DNA of 64,000 nucleotides from Caenimonas soli. GTDB lineage: Bacteria > Pseudomonadota > Gammaproteobacteria > Burkholderiales > Burkholderiaceae_C. Made by a program: the position numbers and the translations under genes. This document shows positions 35,566 through 44,531 of the stretch, piece by piece. The notes beneath the pieces are model-generated. The model worked only from the letters and a program-made list of their open reading frames with translations, was not told the origin of the DNA and searched no databases. Positions within the stretch are counted from its first letter, which is position 1, and each line of letters opens with the position of its first letter. The DNA lies in the NCBI RefSeq assembly GCF_013155545.1, contig NZ_JABJVV010000003.1:124001-188000 (forward strand). The letters run 5' to 3'.

Positions 35566-36378
35566 TCAGGCGCGCCAGGGCTGGAACCAGCCGAGGCCCG
35601 CCGAGCTGCCGCCGGGTTGCGAGCCGCGCGCCGGGCGGTACTCGCAGCCGACCCAGCCTGTCCAGCCGCACTGCTGCGAGACCTCGTCGATCACCTTGAA
35701 CAGGTAGGTGTAGTTCATCTCGCCGATGTCGGGTTCGTGGCGCTCGGGCACACCCGCGATCTGGAAATGGCCGACCCGCCCGGTGGGCAGGTACTGGCGG
35801 ATCTTCATCGCCACGTCACCCTCCACGATCTGGCAGTGGTACAGGTCCATCTGCACCTGGACGTTGGCCGCGCCGATCTCGGCGATCAGTTCGTGCGCAT
35901 GGTCCTGGCGATTGAGGAAGAAGCCGGGGATGTCGCGGGTGTTGATCGGCTCGATCAAGAGCTGCACGCCCTGCTTGTCCGCCTGCGCCGCGGCCCAGCG
36001 CAGGTTGTTCACGTAGGTAGGCCGCACCGCTTCGCGCTCGGTGCCCGCCGGCAACAGCCCGGCCATCACGTGGACGCGCGGACAGGCCAGCGCCTCGGCG
36101 TAGGCCAGCGCCTTGCCCACGCCTTCGCGGAACTCGGCTTCGCGCCCGGGCCGGCAGGCCAGGCCCCGCTCGCCCTTGTTCCAGTCGCCGGGCGGCATGT
36201 TGAACAACACCTGCTGCAGGCCATGGGCCTTGAGCCGCGCCGCGAGCTCGCGCGGTTCATGCTCGTAAGGAAACAGGAATTCCACGGCCTTGAAGCCGTC
36301 CCGGGCAGCGGCCTCGAAGCGGTCGAGGAAGCCGAGCTCGGGGTAGAGCATGGAAAGATTGGCGGCGAATTGAGGCAT
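35566..36378 (-). CDS. otnI: 2-oxo-tetronate isomerase
   Basis: A 270-residue TIM-barrel isomerase of the hydroxypyruvate-isomerase family. [17 protein letters not shown], the catalytic Glu in [28 protein letters not shown] and [14 protein letters not shown] are present. In the OtnK/OtnC pathway it isomerises 2-oxo-tetronate to 3-oxo-tetronate. Last gene of the ltnD-denD-otnK-otnC-otnI set, 8 bases after otnC. The assignment rests on the neighbours; on sequence alone hydroxypyruvate isomerase would be possible. Confidence 0.9.
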   Translation of the reverse strand: MPQFAANLSMLYPELGFLDRFEAAARDGFKAVEFLFPYEHEPRELAARLKAHGLQQVLFNMPPGDWNKGERGLACRPGREAEFREGVGKALAYAEALACPRVHVMAGLLPAGTEREAVRPTYVNNLRWAAAQADKQGVQLLIEPINTRDIPGFFLNRQDHAHELIAEIGAANVQVQMDLYHCQIVEGDVAMKIRQYLPTGRVGHFQIAGVPERHEPDIGEMNYTYLFKVIDEVSQQCGWTGWVGCEYRPARGSQPGGSSAGLGWFQPWRA

Positions 36379-36386
36379 GGTCGTGG

Positions 36387-37049
36387 TTACCAGCGAGCGC
36401 CGAAAGTACGGCGCAGTTCATCGATTTGAGATTCCGTCAGCGGCTGGCAGGCACCGGGTGCAATCAGCATCAGCCGCGCGGTTTCTTCCAGTTCTTCCAG
36501 CACGGCCATCGCCGCTGCCGGCGTATCGTGCCAGACGTTGGGGCCCAGCCGCTGCAGCATCACGGCCCGGATAGACCGGCCGTTGTCGCCGTAGTGCGCG
36601 ATCAGCCGGGCCACTTCGTCGGCCGCTGCCGGCGCGCCCGGCCGCTGGTAGCCGACCAGGGGCACATGGCCGACTTTCATCACGAAGTACGGCGTGATGG
36701 GCGGCAGCAGCTCGGCCTCTTTTGCTTCCAGGCTGAGGGCGACGCAGTGGCTGCTGTGGGTATGGATGACGCAACGGGTCGCCGGCGCGAACGGCGCGGC
36801 GGCTTGGTAGATGGCCCGGTGCAGCGTCAGCGTCTTGCTGGCCGGGGCGCCCGAGACCTGGCGGCCCTGCGGGTCCAGCTGCGCCAGGCCGGCCGGGTCG
36901 AGGAAGCCCAGGCAGGCGTCGGTCGGCGTGATGAGGAAACCATCGTCCAGCCGCACGCTGATGTTGCCGGCGGTCGCGTGGGCGTAGCCGCGGTCGAACA
37001 GGCTCTTGCCGACGCGGCAGATTTCTTCGCGGGCCTGCGATTCGTTCAT
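36387..37049 (-). CDS. otnC: 3-oxo-tetronate 4-phosphate decarboxylase
   Basis: A 220-residue class II aldolase-family enzyme. [19 protein letters not shown] binds substrate phosphate, [14 protein letters not shown] gives the metal-binding His-X-His, and the catalytic-side segment [13 protein letters not shown] follows. It decarboxylates the phosphorylated 3-oxo acid to dihydroxyacetone phosphate. The ATG at 37049 overlaps the otnK stop (ATGA), which decides the start against longer reading. Confidence 0.92.
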   Translation of the reverse strand: MNESQAREEICRVGKSLFDRGYAHATAGNISVRLDDGFLITPTDACLGFLDPAGLAQLDPQGRQVSGAPASKTLTLHRAIYQAAAPFAPATRCVIHTHSSHCVALSLEAKEAELLPPITPYFVMKVGHVPLVGYQRPGAPAAADEVARLIAHYGDNGRSIRAVMLQRLGPNVWHDTPAAAMAVLEELEETARLMLIAPGACQPLTESQIDELRRTFGARW

Positions 37050-38311
37050 TGCAGCATCGTAAAGGCTTTGCCGAAGAAGTCGTCGGCCCCGAAGTTGCCC
37101 GATTTCAAGGCGATGTGCAAGGCCCGGCCGTCGCCGTCGCGGCCCCAGCACCAGGGCACTCCCGGAGCGATCTGCGGGCCGATCTGCAGCTGGTCGATCC
37201 CCAGCGCCTGCACACAGGCGCCGGACGTTTCGCCGCCGGCCACCACCAGTTGCCGCACGCCCAGTTCAACCAGGCCGCGCGCGATCGCGGCGATGGCCTG
37301 CTCGACCAGCGCACCCGCCTGCTGCGCGCCGAGGCGGTCCTGCACCGACTTCACGGCCTCGGCTTGCGCCGTCGAGTAAACCAGCACGGGGCCCTGGGGC
37401 AGCAGCGGCTTCGCCCAGGCCAGGGCTTGCGTCACCAGATCCTCGCCTGCGGCAACCCGCAGGGGATCGAGCGCGAAGGCCGGACGCCCGGCGGCGATGA
37501 AGGCCCGCACCTGCGCGTTGGTGGCGGTCGAGCAGCTCCCGGACACGACGGCTTGCATCCCGCCGGCGGCCGGCAGCGCACTCGATGCGGCCGAGGCCTG
37601 GATGCCGAAGTTGGCAGGCAGCCCGATGGCCACGCCCGAGCCCGCCGTGACCAGCGGCATGCCCTTGAGTGCCGGACCCAGGCGCAGCAAATCATCGTTG
37701 CCGAGCGCATCGACGATGGCGATGGCCACGCCATCGGCGCGCAACTGGGCGATCCTGGCCCGCACCGCTGCTTCGCCCGCGGCGACGGTCTTGTAGTCGA
37801 TCAAGCCGACCTTGCGCCGGCACTGCGCCTGCATGACCCGCACGAGGTTGGAATCGGTCATCGGCGTGAGCGGATGATTGCGCATGCCTGAGTCGGAGAG
37901 CAGCACGTCGCCGACGAAGAGGTGGCCCTTGAACACGGTGCGCTGGTTGTCCGGAAAGGCGGGCGTGGCGATGGTGAAGTCCGTGTCCAGCGCGTCCATC
38001 AGGGCTTCGGTCACCGGGCCGATGTTGCCCTGGGCCGTGCTGTCGAAAGTGGAGCAGTACTTGAAGTAAATCTGCTGCGTGCCTTGCGCTTGCAGCCAGC
38101 GCAGCGCATCCAGCGATTGCGTCACGGCATCGTGGGGCGCGTTGGTACGCGACTTGAGCGCGACCACCACCGCATCGGCGGCGACATCCAGCGGCCGCGA
38201 GGGCACGCCGATCGACTGCACCACGCGCATGCCGGCGCGCACCAGGTTGTTGGCGAGGTCGGTCGCGCCGGTGAAGTCGTCGGCGATACAGCCTATAGCG
38301 ATTCCTGCCAT
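37046..38311 (-). CDS. otnK: 3-oxo-tetronate kinase
   Basis: A 421-residue DUF1537-family kinase. The N-terminal CIADDFTGATDLANNL, KYCSTFDSTAQGNIGPV and FPDNQRTVFKGHL bind the sugar acid; the C-terminal ATP part has SGSCSTATNAQV and VAGGETSGACVQAL. It phosphorylates 3-oxo-tetronate at O4. The start shares a base with the denD stop and the end overlaps otnC, so it is translationally linked on both sides. Confidence 0.94.
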   Translation of the reverse strand: MAGIAIGCIADDFTGATDLANNLVRAGMRVVQSIGVPSRPLDVAADAVVVALKSRTNAPHDAVTQSLDALRWLQAQGTQQIYFKYCSTFDSTAQGNIGPVTEALMDALDTDFTIATPAFPDNQRTVFKGHLFVGDVLLSDSGMRNHPLTPMTDSNLVRVMQAQCRRKVGLIDYKTVAAGEAAVRARIAQLRADGVAIAIVDALGNDDLLRLGPALKGMPLVTAGSGVAIGLPANFGIQASAASSALPAAGGMQAVVSGSCSTATNAQVRAFIAAGRPAFALDPLRVAAGEDLVTQALAWAKPLLPQGPVLVYSTAQAEAVKSVQDRLGAQQAGALVEQAIAAIARGLVELGVRQLVVAGGETSGACVQALGIDQLQIGPQIAPGVPWCWGRDGDGRALHIALKSGNFGADDFFGKAFTMLQ

Positions 38312-39321
38312 CAGCGCACCGCCAGCTTCACGGCGCCGGGGTTCTCGCGAATGTAGTCACGCACCACCGAAACGAAGTCCGCATCCGCCTGCAGGCCCAG
38401 CGCTTGCGCCCGGGCGAACTCCACCTTGCCGGGCCAGGTCTTGACGATGCGCTGGATGGCCGGGTCCGGCGCCCATTCCAGCAAATCGGTGGCGGCCTTG
38501 CCGGCCACCTGCTCGAGCGCTTTCGCCATCCCGCCCACGGTGGTGCGCAGGGAGGGCAGATTGACGGCGGTGGGCGGGCCCCACTCGGCGTCGGTCGCCT
38601 CGGCGGCGCGGATGATGCCCTCGATGGTGCGGGTCGGCGAGGCCAGCGCCACCGGCGTTTCCGGCGGCACCGGGCAGGCCGACTTCTCGCCGGCCAGCGG
38701 TTCGCGGATCATCCCGGACAGGAAGCTGGAGGCCGCGCCATTGGGCTTGCCCGGGCGCACGCTCACCGTCATCAGGCGCACGCTGCGGCCGCGGATGAAG
38801 CCCTTGCGCGCGTAGTCGGCCATCAGTTGCTCGCCGATGAATTTCTGGATGCCATAGCTGCTTTGCGGCGTCGGCAGCGTGAAGTCCTCGATCCGTTCGG
38901 GCAGCGGCTGGCCGGGCAGGTTGCCGAAAACGGCCAGGGAACTGGCGAACACGAAGGTCGGCTGGCTGCCCATGGCGCGGCAGGCGTCCAGCAGGGCGCG
39001 AGTGGCATCCAGGTTGCTGTGCATGCCCAGGTCGAAGTCGGCCTCGCATTCGCCGCTCACGGCGGCGGCCAGGTGGAACACCACGTCGGTGCCGGCGGCG
39101 GGGATGGCGCCGCTGCGAACCTGTTCATGCAGATCGCCGCCCACGAAGCGGACACGCGGGTCGGCGGCGAGATCGGCCGGCGGCGCCGCGCGGTCGGCCA
39201 GCGTCACCGTTTCGATGGTTCGGGCGGCGGAGCCGGCCAAGGCCAGCTTGCCTTGCGCGAGCAAGGCGCGGGCGAGGCGGGCGCCGAGAAAGCCGCAGCC
39301 CCCTGTGATGAGAATGTTCAT
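38311..39321 (-). CDS. denD: D-erythronate dehydrogenase
   Basis: A 336-residue SDR-extended (NAD-epimerase-like) enzyme. The cofactor motif is ITGGCGFLGARLARALL; VFHLAAAVSGE follows; the catalytic Tyr/Lys are in SSYGIQKFIGE. In this pathway it oxidises D-erythronate at C2. ATG 39321 overlaps the ltnD stop (ATGA). Together with ltnD it feeds both erythronate and threonate into the otn enzymes. Confidence 0.92.
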   Translation of the reverse strand: MNILITGGCGFLGARLARALLAQGKLALAGSAARTIETVTLADRAAPPADLAADPRVRFVGGDLHEQVRSGAIPAAGTDVVFHLAAAVSGECEADFDLGMHSNLDATRALLDACRAMGSQPTFVFASSLAVFGNLPGQPLPERIEDFTLPTPQSSYGIQKFIGEQLMADYARKGFIRGRSVRLMTVSVRPGKPNGAASSFLSGMIREPLAGEKSACPVPPETPVALASPTRTIEGIIRAAEATDAEWGPPTAVNLPSLRTTVGGMAKALEQVAGKAATDLLEWAPDPAIQRIVKTWPGKVEFARAQALGLQADADFVSVVRDYIRENPGAVKLAVR

Positions 39322-40238
39322 TGCTTCAGTCCTTCGGTAGGGCCTGCCGGCTGGGACGGCGGCAGTTCGATGCCCGGGAAAATCTTGATGACGGCGCTGT
39401 CGTCTTCCTTGGCGAAGCCCGCAGTCGATGCCTGCATGAACATCTGGTGCGCGGTGGACGACAGCGGCAGCGGAAACTTGCTGGCGCGGGCCATGTCGAG
39501 CACCAGCCCCAGGTCCTTGACGAAGATGTCGACCGCCGACAGCGGCGTGTAGTCGCCGGCCAGCACATGCGCCATGCGGTTCTCGAACATCCAGCTGTTG
39601 CCCGCGCTGTGGGTGATGACTTCGTACAGGGCCGCCGGGTCCACGCCCTCGCGCAGGCCCAGCGCCATCGCCTCGGCGGCGGCGGCGATATGCACACCGG
39701 CCAGCAGCTGGTTGATCACCTTGACCTTGCTGCCGGCGCCGGCCTGCTCGCCCAGGCGATAGACCTTGGCGGCCATGGCGTCCAGGACACCGCCGCATTT
39801 TTCGTAGGCCTCGGGCCGGCCCGAGGTCATCATCGTGATCTGGCCGGCGGCGGCCTTGGCCGCCCCGCCGGAGATCGGCGCGTCGAGGTAGAGGATGCCG
39901 CGCTGCGCCAGCCGCGACTCGAGCGCGGCCGACCAGGCCGGATCGACCGTCGAACACATCACGAAGACGCTGCCCGGCTTCATCGCGTCGGCGCAACCGC
40001 CGTCGCCGAACAGCACGCTCTCGGTCTGCGCCGCATTCACCACCACGCTGACGATGACGTCGCAGTGTCGAGCCAGCTCGGCCGGTGAAGTGCACGCCAC
40101 GCCGCCCTCGGCGGCGAAGGCCTGGGCCGCTCCGGCCCTGGCGTCGACCGCATGGACCTCAAACCCGGAGCGCCGCAAGGCCCCGGCCATGCCCGCGCCC
40201 ATGGCGCCAAGCCCGATCACGCCGATCTTGTGTTCCAT
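39318..40238 (-). CDS. ltnD: L-threonate dehydrogenase
   Basis: A 306-residue beta-hydroxyacid dehydrogenase. NAD-binding IGVIGLGAMGAGMAGAL at the N-terminus, the substrate-binding DAPISGGAAKAAAGQ, catalytic Lys in GAGSKVKVINQLLAG and the C-terminal KDLGLVLDMA are present. It oxidises L-threonate to 2-oxo-tetronate. First gene of the operon. ATG 40238 is chosen; ATG 40265 in the same frame would add nine residues and would place the start inside the putative operator region. Confidence 0.92.
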   Translation of the reverse strand: MEHKIGVIGLGAMGAGMAGALRRSGFEVHAVDARAGAAQAFAAEGGVACTSPAELARHCDVIVSVVVNAAQTESVLFGDGGCADAMKPGSVFVMCSTVDPAWSAALESRLAQRGILYLDAPISGGAAKAAAGQITMMTSGRPEAYEKCGGVLDAMAAKVYRLGEQAGAGSKVKVINQLLAGVHIAAAAEAMALGLREGVDPAALYEVITHSAGNSWMFENRMAHVLAGDYTPLSAVDIFVKDLGLVLDMARASKFPLPLSSTAHQMFMQASTAGFAKEDDSAVIKIFPGIELPPSQPAGPTEGLKQ

Positions 40239-40269
40239 TCTGTTCGCGCCCCGCGCAATATTCATATGG

Positions 40270-40280
40270 TTATCATACAA
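40270..40280. promoter_or_regulatory. Candidate GntR operator upstream of ltnD
   Basis: TTATCATACAA contains TTATCATAC, one change from the TTGTCATAC half-site found at the GntR gene (44491), and its reverse gives a GTATGATAA half-site overlapping it. It lies 32-42 bases upstream of the ltnD start. Confidence 0.45.
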
Positions 40281-40332
40281 CTTGGGCGGCGCGGCCCGGG
40301 GAGCGCGGCAGCTCCCCGTACGTTGCGGTGTA

Positions 40333-41325
40333 CTACTCGACCGTCACGCCGGCAGCCTTGATAACGGCCGACCATTTGCCGATCTCCGCCTGCAGGTAGG
40401 CGGCAAATTCCTCCGGCGTGCTGCCGACGACTTCCACGCCCATCTTCTCCAGCTTTTCGCGCACTTCCGGAATCGCCAGCACCTTGCCAAGGCGGTCATG
40501 CAGCATGGCGATCACCGGGGCCGGCGTGCCGGCCGGTGCCAGGACACCGCCCCAGGACGTGGACTCAAAATCCTTGACGCCGGCTTCGGCCACCGTCGGG
40601 TACTGGGCCAGCGACTTGGGCCGGGCCTTGGACGCCGTGGCGAGCACGCGCAGCCGGCCGCTCGCGATATGCGGCGCCGCCGCGATCGAGGTGGCGAAGG
40701 TGAAGGTGACGTGGCCGCCGATGACGTCGGTCATGGCCGGCACATCGCCCTTGTACGGCACGTGCACGATGTTGATTCCCGCCATGTCCTTGAACATCTC
40801 GCCGGTGAGGTGCGTCGCGGATCCGGGACCGCCCGAGGCAAACTTCACGCTGCCGGGATTCGCCTTGGCCAGCGCGATGAGTTGCTGCGTCGTCGTCGCC
40901 GGCGACGCCGGGTTGACCAGCAGCACGATGGGCACCGTGCTGGTGAGCGTGATCGGCGCGAAGCTCTTGATCGGGTCGAACGGCAGCTTGGGGTAGAGGC
41001 CGGCATTGATGGCGTTCGGGCCCACGTTGCCCATCAGGATGGTGTAGCCGTCGGGGGGCGCCTTGGCCACCGCCTCGAGGGCGATGATGCCGTTGGCGCC
41101 GGGGCGGTTCTCGACGATGACGGATTGGCCGATCAGCGGGCCCAGCTTGTCGGCGATCAGCCGCGCGGTCACATCCGAAGCGCCGCCGGGCGGGTAGGGC
41201 ACCACGAAGCGAAGCGGCTTGTTGGGGAAGGCCTGGGCCTGGGCGGCCCACGTCGCCGTCGCCAGCGACACGGCGGCCAGCACTCGCATCAGCACCCGGC
41301 GGTTTACAGCTTGTTTGATGGTCAT
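40333..41325 (-). CDS. Bug-family tripartite tricarboxylate transporter substrate-binding protein
   Basis: A 330-residue periplasmic binding protein. Signal peptide (RVLMRVLAAVSLATATWAAQA), then the Bug hallmarks PLRFVVPYPPGGASDVTARL, VENRPGANGIIA and HVPYKGDVPAMTDVIGG. No TctA/TctB membrane genes are in the window, as is normal for the many orphan Bug proteins of Burkholderiales. Its place between the ltnD operon and the flavoprotein gene suggests a sugar-acid or carboxylate ligand. It starts 27 bases after the flavoprotein gene. Confidence 0.93.
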   Translation of the reverse strand: MTIKQAVNRRVLMRVLAAVSLATATWAAQAQAFPNKPLRFVVPYPPGGASDVTARLIADKLGPLIGQSVIVENRPGANGIIALEAVAKAPPDGYTILMGNVGPNAINAGLYPKLPFDPIKSFAPITLTSTVPIVLLVNPASPATTTQQLIALAKANPGSVKFASGGPGSATHLTGEMFKDMAGINIVHVPYKGDVPAMTDVIGGHVTFTFATSIAAAPHIASGRLRVLATASKARPKSLAQYPTVAEAGVKDFESTSWGGVLAPAGTPAPVIAMLHDRLGKVLAIPEVREKLEKMGVEVVGSTPEEFAAYLQAEIGKWSAVIKAAGVTVE

Positions 41326-41352
41326 GGCATGTCTCTCCGTTGAAGTTGAAGT

Positions 41353-42732
41353 TCAGGCTGCGCGGCGCTCGTCGGCGGCCTCGCCCAGGAACACACCGGC
41401 CGCCAACAGCGCCGGCTGCAGCTTGTTCATCGGCAGGTCGGCGCAGGCGTTGCCGCCTCGCGCCGACAGCGCGGCTGCGATGCCGGCCGCTTCGCCGGTG
41501 GTCATGCACGGCGCCATGTTACGGGTCGCTCCGTGGGCGTAGTTGCTGACCGAGATGCACCGGCCCGCGACCAGCAGGTTCTCGGTCCCCTTGGGCACCA
41601 GCGTGCGATACGGAATGTCATAGGCCCCGTCGCCGCCGATGTCGATATGTTCCTGCGACTTGCCGTCGGGATGGTGGATATCGACCGGAAAGCAGCCTTG
41701 CCCGACGGTGTCGTGGAATTTTGCGCCGATGCGGATGTCGTTCTCGTTCAATTCGTACAGCCCCGTCACATTGCGTGTTTCGCGGACGCCGACGAAGGCG
41801 TTCGGCAGGAACGAGGCGCGCTGGAAGCCGTCCACGTTGGCCCGCAGGAAGGCGCCGAGCTTTTGCAGCTGGGCGGTCAGCTCGACGGTGGCGCGGGACA
41901 GCGCCAGCGGGTCGTTGCCGTCGATGTTGGCCATGCGGCTGCCGTTGAAGTTGAGCTGGTCGGGCCAGACCGTGTTGGTCCAGAACTGGTGGTCGTCGTG
42001 GTCGTACACGCCCAGCTCGCGCAGGATGGCGTTCCAGCGCGTGAAGGTGCCGTGGAAATACACCGGGATCGGCTCGGCCACGCCCTTCTTGCGAGCCCAG
42101 GCCGGCGGCTTCTCGGCCAGTGCCGCGCAGGCCTTGGCATTGTCGACGGAGACGGCGCGCATCATCATCGATACCGGCTGCATGGCGCCAGAGCCGGCCC
42201 AGCCGGTGCGCACCGGCGCGCCGGCCCGGGTGGCCAGGTCGGCATCGCCGGTGGCATCGACGAAGACCTTGGCCTTCAGGTAGCCGAGGCGGCTCTTGCT
42301 GCACACCAACACGCGATCGACGCGCCCGTCGCGCGCATCGGCATCGATCAGCGCCGTGTTGTAGAGGATGGTGACGCCCTCGCGGGCCAGCATCGCCGTC
42401 GTCTCCATGCGGAACAGGTCGGCGTCGACCGGCGTCACCGAATGCACGTAGCCGTCGGGCAGCGGCACATGGCCCACTGCGCCGCCCTGCTCGATCAGGC
42501 GGTCGACGATTTCCTGGGCCAGGCCGTGCACGACCTGGCGGCCGTCCTTGGTCTTGTAGGTGTGGATGCACAGGCCTGTCGCGGCATTGCCGCCGATGAA
42601 GGGGCGGGGCTCGAGCAGCACCGTGCGCGCTCCCTGGCGGGCGGCGGCCAGGGCCGCGCAGATGCCGGTGACGCCGGCGCCGGCGACCAGCACGTCGAAG
42701 CTGTCTTCAATCAGGTATCCGGGATTAAGCAT
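41353..42732 (-). CDS. FAD-dependent oxidoreductase
   Basis: A 459-residue flavoprotein of the FAD_oxidored type. The N-terminal DVLVAGAGVTGICAALAAARQGA binds ADP, GGNAATGLCIHTY follows, VFVDATGDADLATRAG is the second nucleotide contact, and LLVAGRCISVSNYAHG with TGEAAGIAAALS ends the FAD site. Proteins of this family oxidise varied hydroxy acids or act as dehydrogenase subunits; the substrate is not known. ATG 42732 is preferred because the FAD motif should lie close to the N-terminus. Divergent from a LysR gene and upstream of the Bug protein gene. Confidence 0.85.
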   Translation of the reverse strand: MLNPGYLIEDSFDVLVAGAGVTGICAALAAARQGARTVLLEPRPFIGGNAATGLCIHTYKTKDGRQVVHGLAQEIVDRLIEQGGAVGHVPLPDGYVHSVTPVDADLFRMETTAMLAREGVTILYNTALIDADARDGRVDRVLVCSKSRLGYLKAKVFVDATGDADLATRAGAPVRTGWAGSGAMQPVSMMMRAVSVDNAKACAALAEKPPAWARKKGVAEPIPVYFHGTFTRWNAILRELGVYDHDDHQFWTNTVWPDQLNFNGSRMANIDGNDPLALSRATVELTAQLQKLGAFLRANVDGFQRASFLPNAFVGVRETRNVTGLYELNENDIRIGAKFHDTVGQGCFPVDIHHPDGKSQEHIDIGGDGAYDIPYRTLVPKGTENLLVAGRCISVSNYAHGATRNMAPCMTTGEAAGIAAALSARGGNACADLPMNKLQPALLAAGVFLGEAADERRAA

Positions 42733-42807
42733 TTGTCTGGCTCGTTGGGTGAGTGGGAATGGATGCCAGTCTCGGCCAAGCCGCTTAGGAATACAATCGA
42801 TCAAAAC

Positions 42808-42821
42808 TGATGAACTCATCA
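42808..42821. promoter_or_regulatory. Palindrome in the LysR/flavoprotein divergent promoter region
   Basis: TGATGA-AC-TCATCA is a perfect inverted repeat, with a flanking direct repeat GATCAAAA / CATCAAAA (42799-42824). It lies just upstream of the lysR start in the 98-base gap between divergent genes, where LysR regulators usually bind. Confidence 0.5.
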
Positions 42822-42830
42822 AAATATTGA

Positions 42831-43733
42831 ATGAATGTGACGGTTCGCCAGCTACGGGCTTTCGTCGCCGTGGCCCAGCTCAGCGGCTTCTCGGCGGCCG
42901 CCGTCCGCCTGCACCTGACCCAGTCCGCGCTGTCGATGCTGGTGCGCACCCTGGAACAGGAGATCGGCGTCTCTTTGTTCGAGCGCACCACCCGCAGCGT
43001 CAAGCTGACCGATTCGGGGCGCGACTTCCTGCCGCAGGCCGAGAAGATGCTGACCGACCTGCACAACGCCGTCGCCACCACCCGCTCGCACGCCGAGCGG
43101 GCGCGCGGGCGCATCGTGATCGCGGTCTCGCCGACGTTCGCCTCCACCCTGCTGCCGGCGCTGCTGGTCCGCTACCGTGCGGAGCACCCCGACGTGCTGG
43201 TCGTGATGCGCGACGACGCACCGCCCAACCAGATACGCCGCCTGGTGCAGGACGGCGAGGCCGACATCGGCATCGGCCCGCTCGAGGGCGGACAGCGCGG
43301 GCTGTTCGTCGTGGACGTGCTGATGGACGACGAGCTGATGCTCGCGTGCCCCGAGGGCCACCCGCTGGCGCGCCGCAAAAGCGTGCCCTGGCGCGAGCTG
43401 GCCGATGTGCCGGTCATCGGCTTCGCCCGGGACAACGCCTTGCAGCTGCTGGTGGAAAGCTCGCTGGCGGCCGGCGGCGCGCGGGTGCGCACCCAGTACG
43501 AGGTGGCCTCTATTTCGACCGCGACGGCCCTGGTCGATGCCGGCCTGGGCGTGAGCATCCTGCCCGCCTATGCCCGGCAGTTGCGGCGCCGCGAGCGGAT
43601 CCAGTATCGGCCGCTGGTGGACCCGGTGGTCAAGCGTGACCTGTGCCTGCTGCGGCTGCGCGACCGCGCCATGCCGGCCGCGGCGCAGGCGTTCATCGAC
43701 GTGGTGCTGCAGCAGTTCGGCGAGCAGCCCTAG
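42831..43733 (+). CDS. LysR-family transcriptional regulator
   Basis: A 300-residue LysR protein. The N-terminal winged HTH is clear (VRQLRAFVAVAQLSGFSAAAVRLHLTQ split over helices 1-2, then SALSMLVRTLEQEIGVSLFER), and the effector domain follows (VLVVMRDDAPPNQIRRLVQDGEAD). It is divergent from the flavoprotein gene and probably controls it and the Bug gene. Tail-to-tail with the GntR gene, overlapping by 4 bases. Confidence 0.94.
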   Translation: MNVTVRQLRAFVAVAQLSGFSAAAVRLHLTQSALSMLVRTLEQEIGVSLFERTTRSVKLTDSGRDFLPQAEKMLTDLHNAVATTRSHAERARGRIVIAVSPTFASTLLPALLVRYRAEHPDVLVVMRDDAPPNQIRRLVQDGEADIGIGPLEGGQRGLFVVDVLMDDELMLACPEGHPLARRKSVPWRELADVPVIGFARDNALQLLVESSLAAGGARVRTQYEVASISTATALVDAGLGVSILPAYARQLRRRERIQYRPLVDPVVKRDLCLLRLRDRAMPAAAQAFIDVVLQQFGEQP

Positions 43734-44497
43734 CGCCGCGCCACCAACGGCACCGCCAGGCGCGCGCCTTCCTGGCGCCAGAACGCCGGGTCCGCGCTTT
43801 CGATGCGGCGGATCGCGTTGTTCATGTGGCGCGAGGCCGCCGCCCGGGCCTTCGCCGCGTCGCCGGCCTCGATCGCCGTCACCACGGCCGCGTGTTCGTC
43901 GCGCACCTGTGCCGCGAAGTCGACTCGGCGCGCCTCGTTGGCCCGGGTCACGCCGATGGCGCCGCGCATGAACTGCGACAGGTACTCCAGCGTGCCGATC
44001 AGGAAGGGGTTGTGGGTCGAGGCGGCGATGGCCTGGTGGAACTTCAGGTCTTCCTCCACGCCGTCGCCACCACTTTTCACGGCGCGCTCCAGGACCTGCA
44101 CCGCTTGCTTCAACCGCTTCACATCCTGTGCGGTGCGGCGCTGCGCCGCCAGGCCGGCGGCTTCGGCCTCCAGCGCGCGGCGCACCTCGGCCATCTGGAT
44201 CACGGCCTCGCGCGACTCGCCGTGGCGCGAATCGAAATTCAAGGGCGCGTAGGGCGGGCTGGCGCTCACGAAGACGCCGCTGCCCTGGCGCGAATCGACC
44301 AGCCCCAGCGACTTCAGGCGCGACACCGCCTCGCGCACCACCGTGCGGCTGACCTCGAACTGTTCCACCAGCCGCGATTCGGGCGGCAGCTTCTCACCCG
44401 CGGCCAGCCGGCCCGCGGAAATCTGCGCGGCCAGCTGCTGGGCGACCTGATCGGAAAGCCTGGCGCCGCTGGTGACCGGGGTGAATTGAGTTGTCAT
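43730..44497 (-). CDS. GntR-family (FadR-type) transcriptional regulator
   Basis: A 255-residue regulator with an N-terminal GntR winged helix (LPPESRLVEQFEVSRTVVRE, then SRLKSLGLVDSRQGSGVFV) and a C-terminal FCD all-helical ligand domain (EEDLKFHQAIAASTHNPFL with metal-binding His/Asp). FCD regulators often sense sugar acids or other carboxylates. ATG 44497 is chosen because the preceding sequence is an operator-like palindrome. The site upstream of ltnD suggests it controls the threonate/erythronate genes. Confidence 0.93.
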   Translation of the reverse strand: MTTQFTPVTSGARLSDQVAQQLAAQISAGRLAAGEKLPPESRLVEQFEVSRTVVREAVSRLKSLGLVDSRQGSGVFVSASPPYAPLNFDSRHGESREAVIQMAEVRRALEAEAAGLAAQRRTAQDVKRLKQAVQVLERAVKSGGDGVEEDLKFHQAIAASTHNPFLIGTLEYLSQFMRGAIGVTRANEARRVDFAAQVRDEHAAVVTAIEAGDAAKARAAASRHMNNAIRRIESADPAFWRQEGARLAVPLVARR

Positions 44498-44521
44498 ACG
44501 AAAAACGAAGTGGTATGACAA
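44491..44521. promoter_or_regulatory. GntR autoregulatory palindrome
   Basis: TTGTCATAC (44491-44499) and GTATGACAA (44513-44521) form a perfect inverted repeat with a 13-base spacer, covering the gntR start codon and the region just upstream. Confidence 0.6.
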
Positions 44522-44531
44522 GGATACCGGT

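Noticed and set aside
41040..41060. Run of Gs near 41045 as a third copy of the palindromic repeat
   Set aside because: It lacks the complementary C-run and the flanking arm; it is ordinary coding sequence of the Bug protein.
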